A stretch of 64,000 nucleotides of DNA from Vreelandella subterranea (lineage in GTDB: Bacteria; Pseudomonadota; Gammaproteobacteria; Pseudomonadales; Halomonadaceae), in the NCBI RefSeq assembly GCF_900111305.1, contig NZ_FOGS01000005.1:186001-250000 (forward strand), given 5' to 3'. Position numbers and translations under genes: made by a program. Within the stretch, counting starts at the first letter, position 1, and every line of letters begins with the position of its first letter. Under the pieces are notes generated by a model that was not told the origin of the DNA, did no database searches, and saw nothing but the letters and a program-made list of their open reading frames with translations. Of this stretch, positions 8,261 through 18,951 are shown piece by piece.

Positions 8261-10122
8261 GTCCCTGTTCTAGCCACGCTGCCTGTGCGTGACGTTGCCG
8301 AGTTTGCTTTGGAAAGCATACGCTGTTCCAGTTCGTGTGCAGGCTGTGGACGGGCGAAATAAAACCCTTGCACCATATGACAGCCTGCATCAACCAGAAA
8401 ATCGCACTGCTCTTTGGTTTCGACACCTTCGGCAATCACATCAAGCCCCAGCCCCTTGGCCATCGACAGCACCGCCTTCACAATCGCCGCATCGGCCTGG
8501 TCCCCAGGCAATTCTCGGATGAAGGCTCGGTCAAGCTTTATCTTGTCCACCGGCAGGCGCTTCAGGTAGCCAAGCGATGAATAGCCGGTACCGAAGTCAT
8601 CGATCGCAATGGCATAGCCTTGGTCGCGTAGCGCTTTCAGACGCGGTCCCATGTCGCCTGCGCGCTCGTCCAGCAGGACCGATTCGGTGAGTTCCAGGCC
8701 GATGTGGCCAGGCGTTATCCGGTAGCGTTTAAGGCAGGTGGCCAATTGGCTTTCAAGATCACCATGAAAGAGCTGCAGCGCCGAGATGTTGACCCACATG
8801 GTCAGCGTCGGCATGTCATTATTGGCCCAGTGCGCCTGCTGCGCGCAGGCCTTTTCAATCACCCAGCTACCCAGCTCCGCCATCAGGCCGTGGCGCTCGG
8901 CCAAGGGAATGAACTCACCCGGCGAGATCATCCCATCCCGCGGGTGCTGCCAGCGCAGCAGCGCCTCCATGCCAAGCAGCTCGCCCGTACCGGGGTGATG
9001 CTGGGTCTGAAAATACAGCTCCAGTTGATCCCCCGAGACGAGGGCGGCGCGCAGGTCGCTGACCAGCGACAATTGCGGATTGTCCTGCTTGTCCAGGGCG
9101 GGGCGAAAACGCAGACTGTGGTTGCGCCCAAGCCGTTTGGCGTTGTACAACGCCGACTCCAGCCGTTGAAACAGCACCCCGGAGTCACGCCCATCTTCCG
9201 GAGCTCGACAGCTGCCGATGGTCAAACCCAGGCGCAACGACTGCTCCTGGATCTCAAACGGATTGCTCATGTGGTCACGCAGGTTCGCCACCCACTTATC
9301 GTGATCATCGTAGGTCGTGGTGCGAATGACCATGAATTCATCGCCGCCTAGACGTCCGACGACGCTGCCCGCCATATAGCTGGTCAACCGCTGAGCAAAA
9401 CGCGCCAGCAAGCGGTCACCCTGCTCAACCCCCATGCTGTCGTTCACCGATTTCAAACCGTCAATGTCGATCAGCGCGATATCCAGGCTCTCTCCCGCGC
9501 GCAGACTGCGCAGGCGTGATTCCATCAGGTCGTGCAGACGCCGACGGTTGGGCAGCCCGGTCAGCGGGTCCTCGTAGCCAATGCGGCGCAGATCACGCTC
9601 GCGGGCTTTCTGGGCGGAAATATCGGCAAACAGGCTAATAAAATGGGTTATCTTGCCGCGTTTATCGGTGATGGCACGCACCTTGAGCCACTCGGGGTAT
9701 TCATCGCCGTGCTTGCGGCGGTTCCACATCTCGCCTTCCCAGCGCCCGGTGCTTTTAAGCGTGCTCCAGAAGTGCTGGTAGAATGTTTTATCGTGTCTCG
9801 GAGCTGCCAGTGTTTCGAGCTTGAGCCCCAGTATTTCATGGCTTTCATAGCCGGTAATTTCGGTAAATGCCGCATTAACGGCGATGACGCGATTTTCGAC
9901 ATCGCTGATGACCATGGCGTCGTTGGAAAGGCCAATTGCATCCTGCGAGAGACGCAGCCTGAGACGCTGTTGACGCATCTGACGCCACGCATCCCAGAGC
10001 CCAAGCGCCACTATTGATGCCGCGACCATGCGCAGCGCGGCATCGGGAATCCAGATGCAGGCGGGCAGTGCCACCAACGCAGCCCAGACCAGGGGGCGAC
10101 TAAGGGAAACGGGAAGCCACAT
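8257..10122 (-). CDS. PAS-GGDEF-EAL c-di-GMP turnover protein
   Basis: Bifunctional-type regulator of cyclic di-GMP. Two N-terminal hydrophobic segments (about residues 10-45) suggest membrane anchoring; they are followed by a PAS domain (about 60-170), GGDEF (about 180-340, motif GRLGGDEF intact) and EAL (about 355-610). The EAL residues are all present: EALLRW, NISALQL, ELTES, IDDFGTGYSSL and AEGVET. No RxxD inhibitory site is seen just ahead of GGDEF. Both activities could work, with the PAS domain sensing the input. It is transcribed alone, convergent with the lipid operon, and could feed the PilZ protein of the flagellar island. Confidence 0.92.
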   Translation of the reverse strand: MWLPVSLSRPLVWAALVALPACIWIPDAALRMVAASIVALGLWDAWRQMRQQRLRLRLSQDAIGLSNDAMVISDVENRVIAVNAAFTEITGYESHEILGLKLETLAAPRHDKTFYQHFWSTLKSTGRWEGEMWNRRKHGDEYPEWLKVRAITDKRGKITHFISLFADISAQKARERDLRRIGYEDPLTGLPNRRRLHDLMESRLRSLRAGESLDIALIDIDGLKSVNDSMGVEQGDRLLARFAQRLTSYMAGSVVGRLGGDEFMVIRTTTYDDHDKWVANLRDHMSNPFEIQEQSLRLGLTIGSCRAPEDGRDSGVLFQRLESALYNAKRLGRNHSLRFRPALDKQDNPQLSLVSDLRAALVSGDQLELYFQTQHHPGTGELLGMEALLRWQHPRDGMISPGEFIPLAERHGLMAELGSWVIEKACAQQAHWANNDMPTLTMWVNISALQLFHGDLESQLATCLKRYRITPGHIGLELTESVLLDERAGDMGPRLKALRDQGYAIAIDDFGTGYSSLGYLKRLPVDKIKLDRAFIRELPGDQADAAIVKAVLSMAKGLGLDVIAEGVETKEQCDFLVDAGCHMVQGFYFARPQPAHELEQRMLSKANSATSRTGSVARTGT

Positions 10123-10406
10123 GCTTGTTCACGACATCCTATAAAAAACGGGCTAAGAGCTGCTCCCAAAAAAATCAGATCAGCGCCATGACGACGCCTG
10201 ACAGGCAACGGAACGTCAATCTTACGTCAATAAGCCGTTTAATGTGCAAAACCAATCATTCGACTCTACACTAATTGCCTCATTATACTTTCGGCCGTTC
10301 ATAAAAATTCTGTAGGGCACACCAATAATAAGCCCGTTACGTGCATTCAGCGGTTTCGGGAAGTAGACTAGGCCCAACCTTTTACCCTGATACTCGGAAA
10401 GATTCA

Positions 10407-10922
10407 GTGACCAAGCAACATTCCTTTGATCGCGATGAACTGCTGGCCTGCTCCCGCGGCGAACTTTTTGGCCCGGGCAATGCCCAACTGCCAGCGCCCA
10501 ACATGCTGATGCTTGACCGCATCACGCACATTCACGAAGCAGGCGGCGAGTACAATAAAGGCGAATTGATTGCCGAATTGGATATCACACCCGACCTATG
10601 GTTTTTCGATTGCCATTTTCCCGGTGATCCGGTCATGCCAGGCTGCCTGGGGCTTGATGCCATGTGGCAGCTGGTTGGCTTTTACCTGGGCTGGCTAGGC
10701 CACCCTGGCCGCGGACGTGCACTTGGCTGCGGTGAAGTAAAGTTCAGCGGACAGATACTTCCCGACGCGCAAAAAGTAACCTATCGTATCAACATGAAAC
10801 GCATTATTACTCGTCGGCTGATTCTGGGCATGGCCGACGGCACCGTCTCGGTAGACGGTCGCGATATCTATCAGGCTAATGATTTGCGCGTTGGCCTATT
10901 CACCTCCACTGCGAATTTTTAA
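10407..10922 (+). CDS. fabA: 3-hydroxydecanoyl-[ACP] dehydratase/isomerase
   Basis: Bifunctional dehydratase/isomerase that introduces the cis double bond at the C10 stage of fatty acid synthesis. The GTG at 10407 gives 171 residues and places His70 (in [11 protein letters not shown]) and Asp84 (in GLDAMWQ) at the numbering known for E. coli; the longer ATG start at 10341 would add 22 residues without conservation. GGAAAG lies upstream of the GTG. It is followed after 12 bases by fabB, the usual fabAB operon. The 284-base gap upstream contains AT-rich stretches (TATACT at 10284) but no operator I can name. Confidence 0.96.
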   Translation: MTKQHSFDRDELLACSRGELFGPGNAQLPAPNMLMLDRITHIHEAGGEYNKGELIAELDITPDLWFFDCHFPGDPVMPGCLGLDAMWQLVGFYLGWLGHPGRGRALGCGEVKFSGQILPDAQKVTYRINMKRIITRRLILGMADGTVSVDGRDIYQANDLRVGLFTSTANF

Positions 10923-10934
10923 CAGGAGGCTCCC

Positions 10935-12152
10935 ATGCGACGAGTGGTAGTCACCGGCCTTGGCATTGTGTCGTGCCTGGGCAACGACCAACAACAGGTC
11001 CTTGAGGCGCTCAGAAGTGGCCGTAGCGGCATTCGCTTCAAAGAAGACTATGCTGAACGTGGCTTTCGCAGCCAGGTAGCAGGCAGCGTTGATATTGACC
11101 TCGAGTCGCTCATTGATCGCAAACTGCTGCGGTTCATGGGCGATGCAGCGGCTTATGCGTATATTTCCATGGCGCAGGCCATCGAAGACGCGGGGCTTGC
11201 CGACGACCAGGTGTCCAACGAGCGAACCGGCTTGATTGCAGGCTCTGGCGGCGCTTCGAGTGCCAACCAGGTGGAAGCCGCCGATGTGCTGCGCGAAAAG
11301 GGACTGCGCCGCGTGGGCCCCTACCGCGTCACCCGCACCATGGGCAGTACCGTTTCGGCATGCCTGGCCACGCCGTTCAAGATCAAGGGCGTGAACTATT
11401 CGATTTCGTCGGCTTGTGCGACATCGGCACACTGTATCGGCAGTGCGATGGAGCAGATTCAGCTTGGCAAGCAGGACGTGGTTTTCGCCGGTGGCGGTGA
11501 AGAAGAACACTGGACGCTGTCCTGCCTGTTCGACGCCATGGGGGCTCTTTCTACCCACTATAACGGGTCGCCCGACAAGGCATCGCGCCCTTACGACCAG
11601 GCCCGTGACGGCTTTGTCATCGCCGGTGGCGGCGGCATGCTGGTACTCGAAGAACTGGAACACGCCAAGGCCCGCGGCGCCAAGATTTACGGTGAGCTGG
11701 TAGGCTATGGCGCCACGTCCGACGGCTACGACATGGTGGCACCGTCCGGCGAAGGGGCAACCCGCTGCATGCGCCAGGCCATGGCAACCGTCGAGGGTGA
11801 TATTGATTATATCAACACCCACGGCACATCAACGCCGGTGGGCGATGTGGCCGAACTCAAAGCGGTCCGCGAGGTCTTTGGCAATTCAACGCCGGCGATG
11901 AGCTCGACCAAGTCGCTGACCGGCCACTCGCTGGGCGCCACCGGGGTCCAGGAGGCGGTCTACTCGCTGCTCATGATGCAGCACCGTTTCGTGGCCGCCT
12001 CGGCCAATGTGGAACAGCTCGACGAGCAGGCCGACGGCTTCGATATCGTTACCGAGCGCCGCGATGACGTGGCCATTGACCGGGTGCTGTCCAACAGCTT
12101 CGGCTTTGGCGGCACCAATGCCTGTCTGGTGTTTCAGCGCTACGCCGAATAA
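10935..12152 (+). CDS. fabB: 3-oxoacyl-[ACP] synthase I
   Basis: Beta-ketoacyl-ACP synthase I, which elongates the cis-3-decenoyl-ACP made by FabA and so commits carbon to unsaturated fatty acids. The Cys-His-His triad is Cys161 (SSACATSAH), His296 ([11 protein letters not shown]) and His331 ([11 protein letters not shown]), within two residues of E. coli numbering; the C-terminal [14 protein letters not shown] glycine loop is intact. Length of 405 is normal. The SD is AACAGGAGG 5-6 bases before ATG. It ends just before a strong bidirectional terminator. Confidence 0.97.
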   Translation: MRRVVVTGLGIVSCLGNDQQQVLEALRSGRSGIRFKEDYAERGFRSQVAGSVDIDLESLIDRKLLRFMGDAAAYAYISMAQAIEDAGLADDQVSNERTGLIAGSGGASSANQVEAADVLREKGLRRVGPYRVTRTMGSTVSACLATPFKIKGVNYSISSACATSAHCIGSAMEQIQLGKQDVVFAGGGEEEHWTLSCLFDAMGALSTHYNGSPDKASRPYDQARDGFVIAGGGGMLVLEELEHAKARGAKIYGELVGYGATSDGYDMVAPSGEGATRCMRQAMATVEGDIDYINTHGTSTPVGDVAELKAVREVFGNSTPAMSSTKSLTGHSLGATGVQEAVYSLLMMQHRFVAASANVEQLDEQADGFDIVTERRDDVAIDRVLSNSFGFGGTNACLVFQRYAE

Positions 12153-12174
12153 CCTTGCGGCGGCAAGCACCATG

Positions 12175-12209
12175 AAAACGCCCCCTGCGGATTGCGCAGG
12201 GGGCGTTTT
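12175..12209. terminator. Bidirectional intrinsic terminator between fabB and plsC
   Basis: A 15-bp perfect stem (12175-12189 with 12195-12209) around GATTG, starting in AAAA and ending in TTTTT, so that either transcript ends in a U-tract. It separates the convergent fabAB and plsC units. Confidence 0.93.
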
Positions 12210-12233
12210 TCATGCTCGGCCAATACAAGGGCG

Positions 12234-12962
12234 TCATTGGGGTCTTGGGACATCCGAGATATCAACCAGTTGGGCCTCTATCCACGCCTCGACATCAGCC
12301 AGCACCTCATCCGAGGTCCGTCCCGCGGTTTCGATGGGTTCGCCAATACGTACCCGCAGCACGCCCGGGCGTTTAATCCAATGGCGCCCCGGCCAGCGCT
12401 CTCCCGCATTATGGGCCACGGGTAATACCGGCACCCCTGCGCGACAGGCAACCACACTACCGCTTTTGTTGTAACGCCGGCGCTCCCCGGGCTCGACCCG
12501 GGTGCCTTCAGGAAAAATCAGCACCGAAAGCCCTGTATTCAGCCGTTCAACGCCCTGACCCAGCACCTGCTTGATGGCCCGCGCCGGTTTGGAGCGGTCC
12601 AGGCTGATCGGGTGCAGCAAACGCAAGCCCCAGCCAAAGATGGGCAGGCGCAGCAGCTCACGTTTCAATACGGTGCATACCGGTGGCTTCATTACCTGCA
12701 GAAAAACCGTTTCCCACTCGCTCTGGTGGTTTGCCTGAATCACACAGGGCCCGTCCGGCAGGTGATGCGCGCCCTGAATGTCGTAGCGCACCCCGCAGGC
12801 AATGCGGAACCAGAACATCAAAAAATAATTATATAAATTGAGCAGGCGATAACGCCAAGCCAGGGGTAAAAAAGGCGCGATCGGCAGGAACAGCACGCCA
12901 ATCACCAATAGGGCAGCAAAATACCCTGCATAAAATACCACGCTGCGAGCCACTTGCATCAA
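12234..12962 (-). CDS. plsC: 1-acyl-sn-glycerol-3-phosphate acyltransferase
   Basis: Inner-membrane enzyme that acylates lysophosphatidic acid to phosphatidic acid. One N-terminal hydrophobic segment (VVFYAGYFAALLVIGVLFLP) is followed by acyltransferase motif I, NHQSEWET, in which the usual HX4D reads HX4E, a variant seen in several proteobacteria. The FPEGTR motif III is intact, and a proline-containing motif IV (VPVLPVAHN) follows. Length is 242. Its ATG overlaps the stop of the upstream RmlD-like gene (ATGA), so the two are co-translated. It may supply phospholipid for the fab-derived acyl chains. Confidence 0.92.
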   Translation of the reverse strand: MMQVARSVVFYAGYFAALLVIGVLFLPIAPFLPLAWRYRLLNLYNYFLMFWFRIACGVRYDIQGAHHLPDGPCVIQANHQSEWETVFLQVMKPPVCTVLKRELLRLPIFGWGLRLLHPISLDRSKPARAIKQVLGQGVERLNTGLSVLIFPEGTRVEPGERRRYNKSGSVVACRAGVPVLPVAHNAGERWPGRHWIKRPGVLRVRIGEPIETAGRTSDEVLADVEAWIEAQLVDISDVPRPQ

Positions 12963-13849
12963 GACGACGCTCCTGTGCCGTCGACACCCTTCGGATCACG
13001 CGTTAAACACCAGGCATCGAGCATGCGCCCGACCTCCAAACGCCACGGCTTTTGATGGACACCAAACACATTGAGCACCCGGCGGCAGTTCAGCACACGG
13101 CGCAGCTTGGCATCATGGTGATGCTTCAATGCCTCGACGTCACCTAACGTCACTTGCTCGCCGCGCCCTTCGAGATGGGTCAATAGTTGCGTCCTCACCA
13201 TGGAGGTAAAGGTAAAAGCGCTCACCGGCTCAGTCCCCGCCAGATGATAGGCGCCCCAGGCATCCGCGCCGCAGGACTGCTGCTGGAGCATACCGATCAG
13301 GGCAAGGGCCACGGCATCCGCCGAGGTAGGGCAAAAGATGACGTCTTCCGCCGCCCGTACACTGTCACCCATGACCAGGCTGTCCAGCAGTTCGTTGAGC
13401 CACGCATGACTGCCCTCAAGGGCAAACAATGGCCCCAGGCGAACAATCAGGTGGCGGGCGTAATCGGCCCGGATACGATTGCCGGTTTGCACCAGACGGC
13501 GCAGGCTCTCATCACGAGGTGCCGGAACGACATGCTCATCGATGGCAACGTCGAAGCCGTCTTCGTAGAGCTGATCAGACACACACCAGACCAGTGCCAC
13601 ATCTTCGGCGCGGCAGGCCTCGAGGCAGACCTCAACGGCGTCGGCGTGCTCCATAACGGCGGCGGGGGCCATGTTCAGGGGGTGCGCCAATGGCGGTACA
13701 ATCACCGCGTCCGGCGACACCTCCCGCAGGCGCTCGGCACTCACCTGCGTGGCTTGTTCAATCACCAGTTCAGTATCTGACCGGCGACTGGTTTCGCGCG
13801 CCAGCGCCAAACTCAAGCAGTGGCCCGCATCGAGTATCAAAAGCTTCAA
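12959..13849 (-). CDS. RmlD-like sugar-nucleotide-binding/extended SDR protein
   Basis: A 296-residue protein with the Rossmann layout of dTDP-4-dehydrorhamnose reductase relatives: an N-terminal strand (KLLILDAG), VVPPLAHPLN, and a VSDQLYEDGF stretch where RmlD has STDYVFDG. The glycine-rich cofactor loop is poor (LDAGHCLSLAL), and the expected Tyr-x3-Lys is not seen near RLVQTGNRIRADY, so redox activity is doubtful. Pairing with plsC by a four-base overlap hints at an envelope role. The relationship is moderate; it may be a non-catalytic epimerase-fold protein. Confidence 0.6.
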   Translation of the reverse strand: MKLLILDAGHCLSLALARETSRRSDTELVIEQATQVSAERLREVSPDAVIVPPLAHPLNMAPAAVMEHADAVEVCLEACRAEDVALVWCVSDQLYEDGFDVAIDEHVVPAPRDESLRRLVQTGNRIRADYARHLIVRLGPLFALEGSHAWLNELLDSLVMGDSVRAAEDVIFCPTSADAVALALIGMLQQQSCGADAWGAYHLAGTEPVSAFTFTSMVRTQLLTHLEGRGEQVTLGDVEALKHHHDAKLRRVLNCRRVLNVFGVHQKPWRLEVGRMLDAWCLTRDPKGVDGTGASS

Positions 13850-13893
13850 GACGGCCTGTCTCCCTTACCTTCACTCGCGTCATGGCGCGTCAC

Positions 13894-14460
13894 TTAGAAC
13901 GGAATCTCATCGTCAAAGTCATCGAAATTGCCAGGGTCAGGCGCGCCATATTGGTTGTTTTGCTGGCCTTGCGGCGGTGCGGGCTGGTTTTGCTGCGGCG
14001 CTCGCTGCGGCTGGGCAGCGCCTTGTCCGCCGTATTGGTCACCCTGAGGGGGCTGGGGCTGGCCACCCTGCCCACCTTGGGCGTAGTTATTGGGTGCCGC
14101 GCCGCCGCCCTGGTAATCACCGCCGCGGGAATCAAGCATCTGCATATCGTTGGCAACGATTTCAGTACTATAGCGGTCCTGGCCATTCTGGTCCTGCCAT
14201 TTGCGGGTTTGCAAACGTCCTTCGATGTAAACCTTGGAGCCTTTCTTGAGGTATTGCTGGGCAATTTCGGCGGTTTTGTTGAACATCACCACCCGGTGCC
14301 ACTCGGTGCGCTCCTGGCGCTGACCGCTCTGGCGGTCCATCCAGGTATCGGTGGTCGCCAGGTTAAGGTTGGCAACCGCCGTTCCGGAGGGCGTGAATCG
14401 TACCTCAGGATCCTGTCCGAGATTGCCGATCAAGATAACCTTGTTAATGCCGCGAGCCAT
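13894..14460 (-). CDS. ssb: Single-stranded DNA-binding protein
   Basis: Tetrameric OB-fold protein that coats ssDNA in replication and repair. The N-terminal 110 residues carry the conserved start ([18 protein letters not shown]), [18 protein letters not shown] and the [11 protein letters not shown] segment. The middle is a Gly/Gln/Pro-rich linker, and the end is the acidic tip DDEIPF that recruits partner proteins. Length of 188 is normal. SD AAAGGAG precedes the ATG. Neighbouring MFS and uvrA genes are a common gammaproteobacterial arrangement. Confidence 0.97.
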   Translation of the reverse strand: MARGINKVILIGNLGQDPEVRFTPSGTAVANLNLATTDTWMDRQSGQRQERTEWHRVVMFNKTAEIAQQYLKKGSKVYIEGRLQTRKWQDQNGQDRYSTEIVANDMQMLDSRGGDYQGGGAAPNNYAQGGQGGQPQPPQGDQYGGQGAAQPQRAPQQNQPAPPQGQQNNQYGAPDPGNFDDFDDEIPF

Positions 14461-14531
14461 AAGGCGCTCCTTTCAATTGATATCGATAAACGTCGACAGC
14501 GTCCCAGCGACGCACTATCCCCCCACCCCTT

Positions 14532-15911
14532 TTATGATTTCGGGGGTGTTACCAGCTTAGCAAGCGCTGCTTGATCAAGCTGCTGCCGATTGACCTTTAA
14601 ATACGCTAGCCGTTCTTCGGGCACGACCATGACATCCTCGACGCCTGTCACGCCTGCCAGATGCTCAAGCAGCACGTCCATAGTATCGCCTTGGGTGTTG
14701 CCCAGTGCCACCACCTCACTGCTCAACGGCGGTGGCGATGGCATATTCAGCATCGCGCCCCACCACAATAGCGCCAGCAGTGCGCAGCCGAGAAATACCG
14801 CGTCCAGGCCCCCGACACTTGCCAGCACGCCACCCAGGGTACCGCCTAGAAACGCCCCCAGAAACTGGCTGGTGGAATAGACCCCCATGGCAGTCCCCTT
14901 GGCCCCGGCCGGTGCCAGCTTGCTGAGCATCGACGGAAGGGTCGCTTCCAGCAGGTTGAAGCCAGTAAAGAAGATAAACAGCCATGGAAACACCCCATAG
15001 CCCTCAGAGACCGGAAGCCCCAAACCCGCCAGGCTGATCGTAATGGCGCCAATCGCCAGCAGGCAGATGCGTGTCATGCGCTGGCGCTTCTCGGCCGTGA
15101 TCATCAGCGGCAGCATGGCAATAAACGAAAGTCCCATGATCGCCAGATAGGCCAAGCCATGATGCGCCGCGCTGATTCCCGCCTCAAGCAAGCGAAACGG
15201 TACGGCCACAAAAATCGCCATCAGTACGAAGTGCAGCGCAAAAATCGACACGTCGAGCCGCCAGAGCTCCGGGCGTGACAGCACGCTTCTCAACTGCCGA
15301 CGGTCCATGCCCACATCGCGGTGCTGGACACGGCGCGGCGCGGGCGGCACCCAGCGCCACAAAACGATCAGGCCCAACAGCGTCAGCAGTACCGTCAGCC
15401 AGAACACACCGGCAAGCCCTGCCCACGCCGCCAGCCAGGGCCCAATCACCATGGCCAGAGCGAATGCCACGCCAATCGATAAGCCAATCGTTGCCATCGC
15501 CGCGGTACGCACCTGCTCGCGGGTCTGGTCCGCCAGCAGCGCCATGATAGCCGCGGCCACCGCCCCACTGCCCTGCAGGGCACGGCCTAAAATCATGACG
15601 GCGATGGAATCAGCAAGCGCCGCCACCACGCTGCCCAGCGCAAACAGTACCAGCCCGAAGGCAATCACGCGTTTGCGGCCAACCCGGTCAGACCATAAAC
15701 CGAAGGGGATTTGCAGCAGCGCCTGGGTCAGCCCATAGACTCCTAATGCCACACCCACCAGCAGCGGCGTCGAGCCTGCCAGACCGTCGGCATACAGCGC
15801 CAGCACGGGCAGAACCATGAAAAGCCCCAACATACGAGACGCGTACAACCCCGCCAGACCGCTGATGGCACGGCGTTCAGAGGCCAGTAACAGTGCAGAC
15901 ACCTTGCGCAT
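14532..15911 (-). CDS. MFS transporter with C-terminal YAM domain (YajR-like)
   Basis: Major facilitator protein of 459 residues with 12 predicted membrane helices and motif A-like DRVGRKR after helix 2 (GLWSDRVGRKRVIAFG). After helix 12 there is a soluble tail of about 65 residues (VLLEHLAGVTGVEDVMVVPEERLAYLKV) with the beta-alpha-beta pattern of the YAM/HMA-like domain of E. coli YajR (454 residues). The drug or solute transported is unknown. The gene lies between ssb and divergent uvrA, as in Pseudomonas and relatives. Start ATG 15911; the spacing to ssb is 71 bases. Confidence 0.85.
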   Translation of the reverse strand: MRKVSALLLASERRAISGLAGLYASRMLGLFMVLPVLALYADGLAGSTPLLVGVALGVYGLTQALLQIPFGLWSDRVGRKRVIAFGLVLFALGSVVAALADSIAVMILGRALQGSGAVAAAIMALLADQTREQVRTAAMATIGLSIGVAFALAMVIGPWLAAWAGLAGVFWLTVLLTLLGLIVLWRWVPPAPRRVQHRDVGMDRRQLRSVLSRPELWRLDVSIFALHFVLMAIFVAVPFRLLEAGISAAHHGLAYLAIMGLSFIAMLPLMITAEKRQRMTRICLLAIGAITISLAGLGLPVSEGYGVFPWLFIFFTGFNLLEATLPSMLSKLAPAGAKGTAMGVYSTSQFLGAFLGGTLGGVLASVGGLDAVFLGCALLALLWWGAMLNMPSPPPLSSEVVALGNTQGDTMDVLLEHLAGVTGVEDVMVVPEERLAYLKVNRQQLDQAALAKLVTPPKS

Positions 15912-16047
15912 AAAACCCTTGGAATGGTCCTTGGGATGATGACCGTGGATGGTAAGGCAATGCCCACCGGGGCTTGGTTAGCCGCCCATTCTAGCGCGTT
16001 GGGTGATTCAGCGAAACGTCATCACACCGCTGCCAAGTGAAACCGCT

Positions 16048-16077
16048 TTGCCGGGAGGGCCCGGAGAAACGTATAAT
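16048..16077 (+). promoter_or_regulatory. Probable sigma-70 promoter for uvrA
   Basis: Perfect -10 TATAAT at 16072-16077 with TTGCCG at 16048-16053 as -35 and an 18-base spacer. It predicts a start about 25 bases ahead of the uvrA ATG. I saw no CTGT-N8-ACAG LexA box around it. Confidence 0.6.
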
Positions 16078-16107
16078 CACGCTTTTGCCGCGCGATTCGA
16101 GGTGTTG

Positions 16108-18951
16108 ATGGACAGCATTCTGGTCAGGGGTGCCCGCACCCACAACCTCAAGCAGATCGATGTGGAACTGCCTCGTAACAAGTTGATCGTGATTACCGGC
16201 CTTTCCGGGTCAGGCAAGTCCTCATTAGCGTTCGACACCCTTTACGCCGAGGGACAGCGCCGCTATGTGGAGTCGCTCTCCACCTATGCGCGCCAATTCC
16301 TGTCGATGATGGAGAAGCCCGATGTGGATCACATCGAGGGGCTTTCGCCGGCCATTTCCATCGAGCAGAAGTCTACCTCGCACAACCCGCGCTCGACCGT
16401 GGGCACGATTACCGAGATTTACGACTACCTGCGCCTGCTGTTTGCCCGCGCGGGCACCCCACGCTGCCCCGAGCACGGTGAAGACCTGGAAGCCCAGACG
16501 ATTTCGCAGATGGTCGACCAGGTCATGAACCTTGCCGAAGGCACCAAGCTGATGCTGCTGGCCCCGGTGGTCAAAGGCCGTAAAGGCGAGCATTTGCAGC
16601 TACTGGCAGAGTTGCGCGCTCAGGGGTTTGTCCGTGCGCTGATCGACGGACAGGTGCTGGAGCTCGACGACATTGCCCCGCTGGACAAGCGCAAAAAGCA
16701 CGATATCAGCGTGGTCGTCGATCGTTTCAAGGTGCGTGATGATCTCGCCCAACGCCTGGCCGAGTCCTTTGAAACCGCGCTGAACCTGGCCGACGGCACC
16801 GCCATGATCCACTTTATGGACGGCGGCCATGAGGATATCGCCTTCTCGTCGCGTTTTGCCTGCCCGGTGTGCGGCTACTCGCTGGCGGAGCTCGAGCCGC
16901 GCATGTTCTCGTTCAACAACCCGGCGGGTGCCTGCCCCACCTGCGACGGGCTGGGCGTCCAGCAGTATTTCGACCCGGCCAAGCTGATCAGCCACCCGGA
17001 GCTGTCGCTTGCCGAAGGCGTGATCAAGGGCTGGGACCGGCGCAATATCTACTATTTCACCCAGCTTCAGGCATTGGCCAAACACTATCGTTTTGAACTG
17101 GAAACGCCCTGGAATGAGCTGGCTCGCCACGAGCAGGACATTATCCTCAACGGCAGCGGCGATGAAACCATCCCGTTTGTCTATGTGGGCGATCGCGGCC
17201 GCAAGGTGACCCGCGAACATGCGTTCGAAGGCGTGCTGCCCAATATGCAGCGCCGCTACCGGGAAACCGAATCCAACATGGTCCGCGATGACCTGGCCAA
17301 GTATATCGCGGTACAGCCCTGCGCGACCTGTAGCGGCTCGCGTCTGCGCAAGGAATCACGCCATGTGTACGTCGATGACCGTAACATTGCCGATATGGTG
17401 CATTTGCCCATTGGCGACGCTTGGCGCTACTTTGCCGACCTGCGTCTGCCAGGGCGCAAGGGTGAGATCGCCGACAAGATCGTCCATGAAATTCATGCCC
17501 GGCTGGAGTTTCTGGTCAACGTCGGACTCGACTACCTCAACCTGGAACGCAGCGCCGACACCCTCTCCGGCGGCGAGGCCCAGCGCATTCGCCTGGCCAG
17601 CCAGATTGGCGCTGGCCTGGTCGGCGTCATGTACATTCTCGACGAGCCTTCCATCGGGCTGCATCAGCGCGACAACGACCGGCTGCTGAAAACCCTGGAG
17701 CGGCTGCGCGACCTGGGCAACACCGTGATCGTGGTCGAGCACGATGAAGATGCCATTCGCGCCGCCGACCACGTGCTGGATATCGGGCCCGGGGCTGGCG
17801 TCCACGGCGGCGAGATTGTCGCCCAGGGCACCCCGCAAGACGTCATGGACAATCCCGAGTCGCTGACCGGCCAGTACCTTTCCGGCACGCGGGAGATCGC
17901 CGTGCCGCCCTACCGCATTCCCGGCAATCCGGAAAAGCAGCTCATCGTCCACGGCGCCACCGGCAATAACCTGCAGGACGTGTCGCTGTCGCTGCCGCTG
18001 GGGCTGTTTGTCGCCATTACGGGTGTGTCCGGCTCGGGTAAATCGACGTTGATCAACGGCACCCTGATGCCCATCGCCGCCCGGGAGTTGAATCGCGCGA
18101 CCTCGCTCACCCCCGCGCCTTATCAAAAAATCGAAGGGCTCGATCAGCTGGATAAAGTGATTGATATCGACCAAAGCCCGATTGGCCGCACACCGCGTTC
18201 CAACCCGGCCACTTATACCGGCATTTTCACGCCCATCCGCGAACTGTTCGCGGGCACCCAGGAAGCCCGCTCGCGGGGCTACAAGCCCGGCCGGTTCAGC
18301 TTCAACGTCAAGGGCGGGCGCTGCGAAGCCTGTCAGGGCGAGGGCATGATCAAGGTGGAGATGCACTTTCTGCCGGATATCTATGTCCCCTGCGACGTGT
18401 GCAAGGGCAAGCGCTATAACCGTGAAACCCTGGATATCCATTACAAGGGCAAGACCATCCACGAAGTGCTGGCCATGACGGTGGAAGATGCCCTGGAATT
18501 CTTCAGCCCGGTACCGGCCATTGCCCGCCGCCTGCAAACCCTGCTCGACGTGGGCCTGTCCTATATTCGCCTGGGGCAAAGTGCCACCACGCTGTCGGGC
18601 GGGGAAGCCCAGCGGATCAAGCTCGCCCGGGAGCTGGCCAAGCGCGATACCGGCAAGACGCTGTATATCCTGGATGAGCCAACCACCGGTTTGCACTTTG
18701 AAGATATTCGCCAGCTGCTGACGGTGCTCCACCGCCTGCGCGATCACGGCAACACCATCGTGGTGATCGAGCACAACCTGGATGTGATCAAGACCGCTGA
18801 CTGGATTATCGACCTGGGTCCCGAAGGCGGCTCCGGGGGCGGTCGGATCATCGCTGAAGGCACGCCTGAGCAGGTCGCCAAACAGGCGACATCGCATACC
18901 GGACGCTTCCTGGCACCGCTACTGAAACGCCAACAGCGCGCGTCCGCCTGA
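16108..18951 (+). CDS. uvrA: UvrABC excinuclease subunit A
   Basis: ABC-type ATPase that finds bulky DNA lesions and loads UvrB in nucleotide excision repair. It has two ABC modules: Walker [16 protein letters not shown] near the N-terminus and [15 protein letters not shown] in the second half, with two signature LSGGEAQRI(R/K)LA motifs and two zinc modules (CPVCGYSL...[12 protein letters not shown]...CDVCKGKR). An ATG at 16003 is in frame, but [14 protein letters not shown] at 16108 is the conserved start and has GAGGTG upstream, giving 947 residues. The promoter lies immediately upstream. Confidence 0.98.
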   Translation: MDSILVRGARTHNLKQIDVELPRNKLIVITGLSGSGKSSLAFDTLYAEGQRRYVESLSTYARQFLSMMEKPDVDHIEGLSPAISIEQKSTSHNPRSTVGTITEIYDYLRLLFARAGTPRCPEHGEDLEAQTISQMVDQVMNLAEGTKLMLLAPVVKGRKGEHLQLLAELRAQGFVRALIDGQVLELDDIAPLDKRKKHDISVVVDRFKVRDDLAQRLAESFETALNLADGTAMIHFMDGGHEDIAFSSRFACPVCGYSLAELEPRMFSFNNPAGACPTCDGLGVQQYFDPAKLISHPELSLAEGVIKGWDRRNIYYFTQLQALAKHYRFELETPWNELARHEQDIILNGSGDETIPFVYVGDRGRKVTREHAFEGVLPNMQRRYRETESNMVRDDLAKYIAVQPCATCSGSRLRKESRHVYVDDRNIADMVHLPIGDAWRYFADLRLPGRKGEIADKIVHEIHARLEFLVNVGLDYLNLERSADTLSGGEAQRIRLASQIGAGLVGVMYILDEPSIGLHQRDNDRLLKTLERLRDLGNTVIVVEHDEDAIRAADHVLDIGPGAGVHGGEIVAQGTPQDVMDNPESLTGQYLSGTREIAVPPYRIPGNPEKQLIVHGATGNNLQDVSLSLPLGLFVAITGVSGSGKSTLINGTLMPIAARELNRATSLTPAPYQKIEGLDQLDKVIDIDQSPIGRTPRSNPATYTGIFTPIRELFAGTQEARSRGYKPGRFSFNVKGGRCEACQGEGMIKVEMHFLPDIYVPCDVCKGKRYNRETLDIHYKGKTIHEVLAMTVEDALEFFSPVPAIARRLQTLLDVGLSYIRLGQSATTLSGGEAQRIKLARELAKRDTGKTLYILDEPTTGLHFEDIRQLLTVLHRLRDHGNTIVVIEHNLDVIKTADWIIDLGPEGGSGGGRIIAEGTPEQVAKQATSHTGRFLAPLLKRQQRASA

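Noticed and set aside
8704..9351. Long open frame on the plus strand opposite the GGDEF-EAL gene
   Set aside because: It is a shadow of the well-supported minus-strand gene: no family, no SD, and composition typical of antisense frames in GC-rich DNA. The same applies to the long plus-strand frames opposite nrdJa, fliK2 and the PilZ gene.
15912..16107. LexA/SOS box expected upstream of uvrA
   Set aside because: Read through on both strands; no CTGT-N8-ACAG match was found, only a sigma-70-like promoter.
17356..18897. 513-codon open frame antisense to uvrA
   Set aside because: The uvrA frame has all catalytic motifs; the antisense frame is a codon-bias shadow.
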